Assembly (NCBI GenBank): GCA_019422485.1
Contig: JAHZDG010000037.1
Coordinates: 1-10,451 of the forward strand
Length of the DNA stretch: 10,451 bases
DNA from: Alistipes sp.
GTDB taxonomy: Bacteria > Bacteroidota > Bacteroidia > Bacteroidales > Rikenellaceae
Direction: 5' to 3'
A model generated the notes under the pieces. The model was not told where the DNA came from and ran no database searches. It saw only the letters and a list, made by a program, of their open reading frames with translations. The position numbers and the translations under genes are program-made. Of this stretch, positions 6,508 through 10,451 are shown piece by piece; within the stretch, counting starts at the first letter, position 1, and every line of letters begins with the position of its first letter.

Positions 6508-7494
6508 CTATTTTTCAGTCGCTTCCGACCCCTTCTCCGTCTGTCTTTTCGCAGGGTCTGCCGCCGTTTGTTTCGTCCGTTTCTGTTCCGCTTCCCAAAA
6601 AGCAGCCACACTCTGGCGGGAATGTTTCCATCGACGATGAGACCACATCCACAAATGGGGCGTTTCACGAATCATGGCCTCGAGATGTTCAACATAGCGT
6701 TGCGTAATTTCATATTCGGAAACCTCTTCCTCCCCGTCATAAATCGGAACCAATTCCGCTTCATAATACCGGGGACGAACCTGCCGCACATGCATAAACA
6801 CAATAGGCATATGAAAACGACGGGCGATTTTTTCCACCCCCGAGAAGAAAGGGGTATCCTGATTCAAAAAACGGTACCAATGTTTAATTTCATGAATGGG
6901 CGGAGTCTGGTCGGCAATCAGGGCCACTCCGATGCGCTGGTTCTCCGGACGCTGAGCCCGCAACACTTCGCGATAAATCTCGTGCATCGGCACAGGTTGG
7001 GTCCCGAACCGGGAACGAACCATGTAATAATAGAAATCGAAAGCCTGACTGTGCAACGGACGATAAACGGCCAAAAGCCGATGATCCGACATGCAGACAT
7101 AGTTGATCGTCAGCTCCCAGGAACCATAATGAGACATCGCGGCGATCCAGTTTTTGCCCTTCATCCGCCGTTCATGCTCCTCCACATTGGTATACACCAT
7201 GCGTTGGAGGATTTCCTCCCGAGAGATGGAAGCCAACCGAATCGTATCCACAAACACCTCTGACAGGTGGCGATAGAAGCGACATTCGATTTCGGCACGT
7301 TCCTGAGGCGTTTTTTCGGGGAACGAATGGGCCAAGTTGGTACGTACGACCTCCAACCGATAACGCACCACCCGATAGAGCACGAAAAAGATCAGGCTGC
7401 CCAACCCGCCATACAACCACTTTGCAGGCAAGCGTCCCACACAACGACAAGCCTTATAAAAGATCAGATATTGTATCCGGGTCGAACGTTTCAT
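6508..7494 (-). CDS. Lipid A biosynthesis acyltransferase family protein (LpxL/HtrB-like)
   Basis: A membrane-bound acyltransferase of 328 residues, expected to add a secondary acyl chain to lipid A or a related lipid at the inner membrane, using acyl-ACP. The catalytic HX4E motif is HYGSWE at 122-127 (His122, Glu127). Other family landmarks are YRPLHS at 144-149, the ADQTPP segment at 194-199, and WMWSHRRWK at 282-290. One hydrophobic segment near the N-terminus (about 27-42) would anchor it. Bacteroidota homologues are often annotated simply as lysophospholipid acyltransferases, and transfer to an aminolipid or sphingolipid-type acceptor is an alternative. The C-terminal 30 residues are charged and of low complexity. 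Its ATG overlaps the stop of the upstream phosphatase gene (ATGA, 7491-7494), and the glycosyltransferase follows 8 nt downstream. Confidence 0.88.
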   Translation of the reverse strand: MKRSTRIQYLIFYKACRCVGRLPAKWLYGGLGSLIFFVLYRVVRYRLEVVRTNLAHSFPEKTPQERAEIECRFYRHLSEVFVDTIRLASISREEILQRMVYTNVEEHERRMKGKNWIAAMSHYGSWELTINYVCMSDHRLLAVYRPLHSQAFDFYYYMVRSRFGTQPVPMHEIYREVLRAQRPENQRIGVALIADQTPPIHEIKHWYRFLNQDTPFFSGVEKIARRFHMPIVFMHVRQVRPRYYEAELVPIYDGEEEVSEYEITQRYVEHLEAMIRETPHLWMWSHRRWKHSRQSVAAFWEAEQKRTKQTAADPAKRQTEKGSEATEK

Positions 7495-8273
7495 CGGACA
7501 TGAGCTTTAAATTCCTCATACACTTCGGGCGTCGAAACGATGATTTCCCGTCCGAAGACATAGTTGTCGCCCCCGGAGAAATCGGTCACCCGAGCGCCGG
7601 CTTGCTGAGCGATCAGAGCACCGGCCGCCACATCCCAAGCCGCCAACCGCACCTGATAAAAAGCGTCAAAACGACCGCAGGCGACATAGACCAGATCAGC
7701 TGCTGCCGACCCCAATCGACGAATACCGTTGGTATGACGCTGGAAATAAGTGGCCGATTCCATAAAATCGTCCAATTCGAGATGAGTAGAATACGAAAAT
7801 CCGATCGCCACCAGCGAATTTTCCAATTTCCGCGTCGAAGAGACCCGAATTTCTTTTCCATTGAGGTAGGCCGGCGAACCTTTCCAGGCATAGAACATCT
7901 CTTTGAGCGTCACCTCGTAGACCACTCCAACCACCACTTCATTGTCTTCCATGAGAGCCAGGCTCACGCAATAAGGCGGCAAACCATGTATAAAGTTAGT
8001 GGTCCCGTCCAACGGATCGATGATCCATTTCAAACGGGCATTAACCGAAGAACGTACCGTGCCTTCTTCCGTCACAAAGCCGGCCTCGGGCAGCAGCGCA
8101 CTGAGCCTTTCCACCACGCGACGTTCCGATCCCCGATCCACATAGGAGACCATATTCTGCACCCCTTTGTATTCGACATCCTCGAACGAAAAGGTAGCCC
8201 GTTGGGCGGCAATATATTCACCGGCCTCCCGAGCGATCTCGCACACTCGTGCACAAATTTCCTGATAATTCAT
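7491..8273 (-). CDS. Inositol monophosphatase family protein
   Basis: A 260-residue, magnesium-dependent, lithium-sensitive-type phosphatase fold, likely cytoplasmic. The three metal-site motifs are present: VTEEGT (Glu69/Glu70), WIIDPLDGTTNFIHG at 83-97 (Asp86, Asp89) and AAWDVAAGAL at 211-220 (Asp214). Length matches bacterial SuhB-type enzymes. Members hydrolyse inositol-1-phosphate but also act on other sugar phosphates, nucleotide 3'-phosphates (CysQ) or fructose-1,6-bisphosphate, so the substrate is open. The strong WIIDPLDGTTNFIHG and WDVAAG blocks favour true IMPase over CysQ. It lies 9 nt downstream of the DUF389 gene and is translationally coupled to the acyltransferase. In Bacteroidota that make inositol lipids, an inositol-phosphate phosphatase next to lipid genes would make sense, but nothing else in this window shows an inositol pathway. 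Confidence 0.9.
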   Translation of the reverse strand: MNYQEICARVCEIAREAGEYIAAQRATFSFEDVEYKGVQNMVSYVDRGSERRVVERLSALLPEAGFVTEEGTVRSSVNARLKWIIDPLDGTTNFIHGLPPYCVSLALMEDNEVVVGVVYEVTLKEMFYAWKGSPAYLNGKEIRVSSTRKLENSLVAIGFSYSTHLELDDFMESATYFQRHTNGIRRLGSAAADLVYVACGRFDAFYQVRLAAWDVAAGALIAQQAGARVTDFSGGDNYVFGREIIVSTPEVYEEFKAHVR

Positions 8274-8282
8274 ACCGGTTCG

Positions 8283-9647
8283 CTATTCCACGTAAAGTTT
8301 CACATTATCGTTTTTCGTACGGGTCTGCAACCACCCTACAATGCGTTGTTGTTCGGCCTGCGGAATCTTGATCTGATTTTTCATACGAATCAGACAGATC
8401 ACCGTCGTATCCACCGCGGCCCCCTGCGCATCATAACTTTTCGTCTTGGTCAAGGTCACCTGATCGATCTCCGGAGCCAACGCCGTCATCTCCCGCGTAA
8501 TATCGCGAGAAGGCAGCGTATCTTCCGACAACACACTCAATCGTTTTTCCAAATCACTGATTTGCAGATTTTTTTCCTTCAACAAATCGCGATAACCCGT
8601 TTGCAGAGTATTGAGATCCACCTGTTCGCCCTGACCCGATTGCCGTACAACCAGCTTCGTACCTTCCAGGTTATAGGCGGCCAACTGCATACGAGCATTT
8701 TCGATAGCATCGGCCGACACCGGTTCCCCGATCAATACCACATCGATCTCACGGCTGCCATCAGGCTGAATAGTCCGTTTATAGTCGATCACCTGAGCCT
8801 GCGGGAAATGCATCACGGCAGCCACATAACGATCGGCTGCAGTTTCAAACAGGCTCTGACGCACAATGCGCAACGCCAGAATCACACTGGGCACCAACGT
8901 CACAAATACAATAATCCAGATATAGCGTCTTACCTGACGTTCCCGGGCCGGATCGAGGAACTCCTTGGGATGATACCGCAGGAAGCGCACCACAATAAAC
9001 GTCGCAATGGCGATAAATACCGTATTGATAAAGAAGAGATAGAAGGCGCCGATAAAATAGTTCAACTGCCAGGTTGCCAACCCATAACCAGCCGTACAGA
9101 GCGGCGGCATCAAGGCGGTAGCGATAGCCACCCCGGGGATCACGGTCGATGTACGATCCTTGCGTGACTGGGCCACCATCCCGGCCAACCCACCAAAGAA
9201 GGCGATCAGCACATCATAGATGGTCGGCATGGTACGGGCCAACAATTCGCTTTTGGCCTCACTCAGAGGCGACAGCAAAAAGTAAAGCGTTGAAGTGAGG
9301 ATACTGACCAGAACCATCAGACCAAAGTTGCGCAACGAACGTTTCATCAGTTCAAAATCGTTGATACCCACCGACAGACCGATCCCCATGATAGGACCCA
9401 TCAACGGAGAGATCAACATGGCCCCGATGATAACGGCCGCCGAGTTCATGTTCAAACCCAACGAGGCGACAAACGTCGCAAAAATCAATACCCACAGATT
9501 CGTTCCCCGAAATTCGACACCCTTTTTCAGGTTATCCTTTACATCTTCTTCAGCGGCTTTGTCATCGTCCAGATCGAAACGACTGCGGATATATCCCCAC
9601 AAACCTTCAAATGAAAAACCTTTTGATTTCGATGGTTGTTCTTCCAT
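8283..9647 (-). CDS. DUF389 (TIGR00341-type) multi-pass membrane protein
   Basis: A 454-residue inner-membrane protein of a widespread family without an established function. A charged N-terminus (about 1-45) leads into a membrane domain of roughly six or seven hydrophobic segments: about 50-65, 70-95, 108-126, 143-160, 168-190, 197-222 and 242-260. Family-typical glycine/proline-rich motifs are visible: IIGAMLISPLMGPIMGIG at 73-90, and GVAIATALMPPLCTAG at 172-187. About 195 soluble residues follow. They contain two similar strand-helix-strand units (about 300-335 and 412-454) separated by a probable coiled coil (about 350-375, LLKEKNLQISDLEKRLSVL). The gene starts 5 nt after the rsmI stop and ends 9 nt before the phosphatase gene, so it belongs to this operon. 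No transporter or enzyme motif is recognised. Confidence 0.9.
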   Translation of the reverse strand: MEEQPSKSKGFSFEGLWGYIRSRFDLDDDKAAEEDVKDNLKKGVEFRGTNLWVLIFATFVASLGLNMNSAAVIIGAMLISPLMGPIMGIGLSVGINDFELMKRSLRNFGLMVLVSILTSTLYFLLSPLSEAKSELLARTMPTIYDVLIAFFGGLAGMVAQSRKDRTSTVIPGVAIATALMPPLCTAGYGLATWQLNYFIGAFYLFFINTVFIAIATFIVVRFLRYHPKEFLDPARERQVRRYIWIIVFVTLVPSVILALRIVRQSLFETAADRYVAAVMHFPQAQVIDYKRTIQPDGSREIDVVLIGEPVSADAIENARMQLAAYNLEGTKLVVRQSGQGEQVDLNTLQTGYRDLLKEKNLQISDLEKRLSVLSEDTLPSRDITREMTALAPEIDQVTLTKTKSYDAQGAAVDTTVICLIRMKNQIKIPQAEQQRIVGWLQTRTKNDNVKLYVE

Positions 9648-9652
9648 AATGT

Positions 9653-10360
9653 CTATTCCTCCGTTTCAGATTGATGATCCCGTTCTTTGCGGTTTTTCCC
9701 GGCCACCACCAACACGATTTCACCTTTGGGTTCCCGCTGCGTGAAATGGTCGATCAATTCGCCCAAGGTACCACGAACGTTTTCTTCGAATTTTTTCGTC
9801 AGTTCTCGCGACACGGATGCCTCCCGATCGAGACCCCAAATGTCGGCAAACTCTTTCAATGTTTTCAATAAACGATAGGGTGATTCATAAAAAATCATCG
9901 TCCTCGTCTCCTCGAGCAGTTGCTGCAACCGTTTCGACCGTCCCTTTTTGGGCGGCAAGAAACCTTCGAAACAGAAGCGATCGGCCGGGAAACCGCTATT
10001 GATCAAAGCCGGAACAAAAGCCGTCGGACCCGGCAGGGTTTCCACTTCAATGCCCCGTTCCAAACAGGTACGCACCAATAGAAAACCAGGATCGGAAATA
10101 CCCGGCGTTCCGGCATCGGATACCAAAGCCATGGTCTCGCCCCCCAGAATAGCCGAAGCTACCGCTTCAACGGCGGCATGTTCGTTGAATTTGTGGTGGC
10201 TCCACAACTTTTTATCCAATCCGAGGTGTTTGAGCAGGAAACCGCTCGTACGAGTATCTTCAGCCAGCACTACGTCCGCTTCGGAGAGCACCTTCACCGC
10301 CCGCAACGTAATATCGTCGAGGTTGCCGATCGGGGTGGGAACAATATAGAGTTTAGCCAT
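9653..10360 (-). CDS. rsmI: 16S rRNA 2'-O-ribose C1402 methyltransferase (RsmI)
   Basis: Methylates the 2'-OH of C1402 in 16S rRNA in the decoding centre, using S-adenosylmethionine, during 30S maturation. The 235-residue protein belongs to the tetrapyrrole-methylase fold family. It opens with the family signature LYIVPTPIGNLDDITLRA (4-21), followed by AEDTRTSG (33-40), the SAM-loop region ALVSDAGTPGISDPG (78-92), LPGPTAFVPAL (109-119), FEGFLPPKKGR (131-141) and FYESPYRL (157-164). All are typical of RsmI rather than of cobalamin or siroheme methylases. It is shorter than the E. coli enzyme of about 286 residues, lacking most of the C-terminal extension, which is common in this phylum. It ends in a charged tail (HQSETEE). 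It lies 9 nt downstream of an unidentified gene and 5 nt upstream of the DUF389 gene, in an operon transcribed leftward. Confidence 0.95.
   Translation of the reverse strand: MAKLYIVPTPIGNLDDITLRAVKVLSEADVVLAEDTRTSGFLLKHLGLDKKLWSHHKFNEHAAVEAVASAILGGETMALVSDAGTPGISDPGFLLVRTCLERGIEVETLPGPTAFVPALINSGFPADRFCFEGFLPPKKGRSKRLQQLLEETRTMIFYESPYRLLKTLKEFADIWGLDREASVSRELTKKFEENVRGTLGELIDHFTQREPKGEIVLVVAGKNRKERDHQSETEE
9657..9662 (-). promoter_or_regulatory. Shine-Dalgarno-like GGAGGA ahead of the DUF389 gene
   Basis: On the minus strand GGAGGA sits 9 bases before the DUF389 ATG, inside the last codons of rsmI (Glu-Glu-stop). Shine-Dalgarno sites are uncommon in Bacteroidota, and the motif also simply encodes the C-terminal glutamates, so its use in translation is uncertain. 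Confidence 0.3.
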
Positions 10361-10369
10361 GACCGAGGC

Positions 10370-10451
10370 TTAGTTTTCCAACTTACGTTCCAACAGTTCC
10401 ACCAAGAATGTCGTCCCTGCAGAATCAGGATTCCAATCGAAGTGTTCCTGA
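10370..10451 (-). CDS. Unidentified protein, C-terminal 26 residues only
   Basis: An open frame enters from the right edge (first full codon at 10450) and ends with TAA at 10372-10370. The visible end begins QEHFDWNPDSAGTT and finishes LVELLERKLEN. It lies 9 nt upstream of rsmI in the same direction, with spacing like the rest of the operon, so it is probably the preceding gene. The fragment is too short for me to assign a family. The operon's promoter must lie further right, outside the window. Confidence 0.6.
   Translation of the reverse strand, partial: QEHFDWNPDSAGTTFLVELLERKLEN

Noticed and set aside
6568..7263. Open frame of 231 codons antisense to the acyltransferase
   Set aside because: The minus strand encodes HYGSWE and the other LpxL motifs over the same bases. 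The antisense product has no family features.
7422..9167. Open frame of 581 codons on the plus strand, antisense to the phosphatase and DUF389 genes
   Set aside because: It spans two genes whose minus-strand products carry clear conserved motifs. Its own translation is rich in His, Arg, Gln and Ile with no recognisable domain or signal. It is a shadow frame produced by codon bias on the opposite strand.

Overview
The window looks like chromosomal housekeeping DNA from a member of the Bacteroidota. Bacteroidales is likely, and a fairly GC-rich genus of the Alistipes/Rikenellaceae kind would fit, but this is inferred from protein style and base composition. Supporting signs are promoter motifs resembling TAnnTTTG, almost no Shine-Dalgarno sequences, a GlmM with a GEGNGG sugar loop, a secreted M23 peptidase whose signal peptide ends in KAQ, and a short RsmI. 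There is no phage, transposon, CRISPR array, tRNA or rRNA.

Layout, left to right. (1) 1-276, minus strand: the 5' part of a nucleoside phosphorylase gene. (2) 277-582: a divergent control region of about 300 bp, with a promoter-like element in each direction and two stem-loops in the glmM leader. (3) 583-1974, plus: glmM, ended by a perfect 16-bp hairpin terminator at 2031-2067. (4) 1975-2258: a gene-free stretch holding that terminator, a good promoter (TTTG-N20-TACCTTAG) and a 14-bp palindrome at the expected transcription start. (5) 2259-5374, plus: a two-gene operon of a cytoplasmic M20 metallopeptidase and an exported M23 endopeptidase, joined by an ATGA overlap. (6) 5393-5426: a hairpin terminator shared with the convergent operon. 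(7) 10451-5492, minus: a tight polycistron transcribed leftward, consisting of the 3' end of an unidentified gene, rsmI, a DUF389 membrane protein, an inositol-monophosphatase-family phosphatase, an LpxL/HtrB-family acyltransferase and a family 2 glycosyltransferase. Junctions in this operon are 9 nt or less, or overlap by 4 nt.

Most genes bear on the cell envelope. GlmM makes glucosamine-1-phosphate for UDP-GlcNAc, the precursor of peptidoglycan and lipid A. The M23 enzyme would cut peptidoglycan cross-links, and the M20 enzyme could degrade small peptides inside the cell. The acyltransferase and glycosyltransferase probably finish a lipid A, LOS or other glycolipid. RsmI methylates 16S rRNA and is the translation-related member of the operon.

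I see no clearly new system. The points most worth a second look are the structured glmM leader, the palindrome at the M20/M23 promoter, and the DUF389 protein with an apparently duplicated soluble domain inside an envelope operon.
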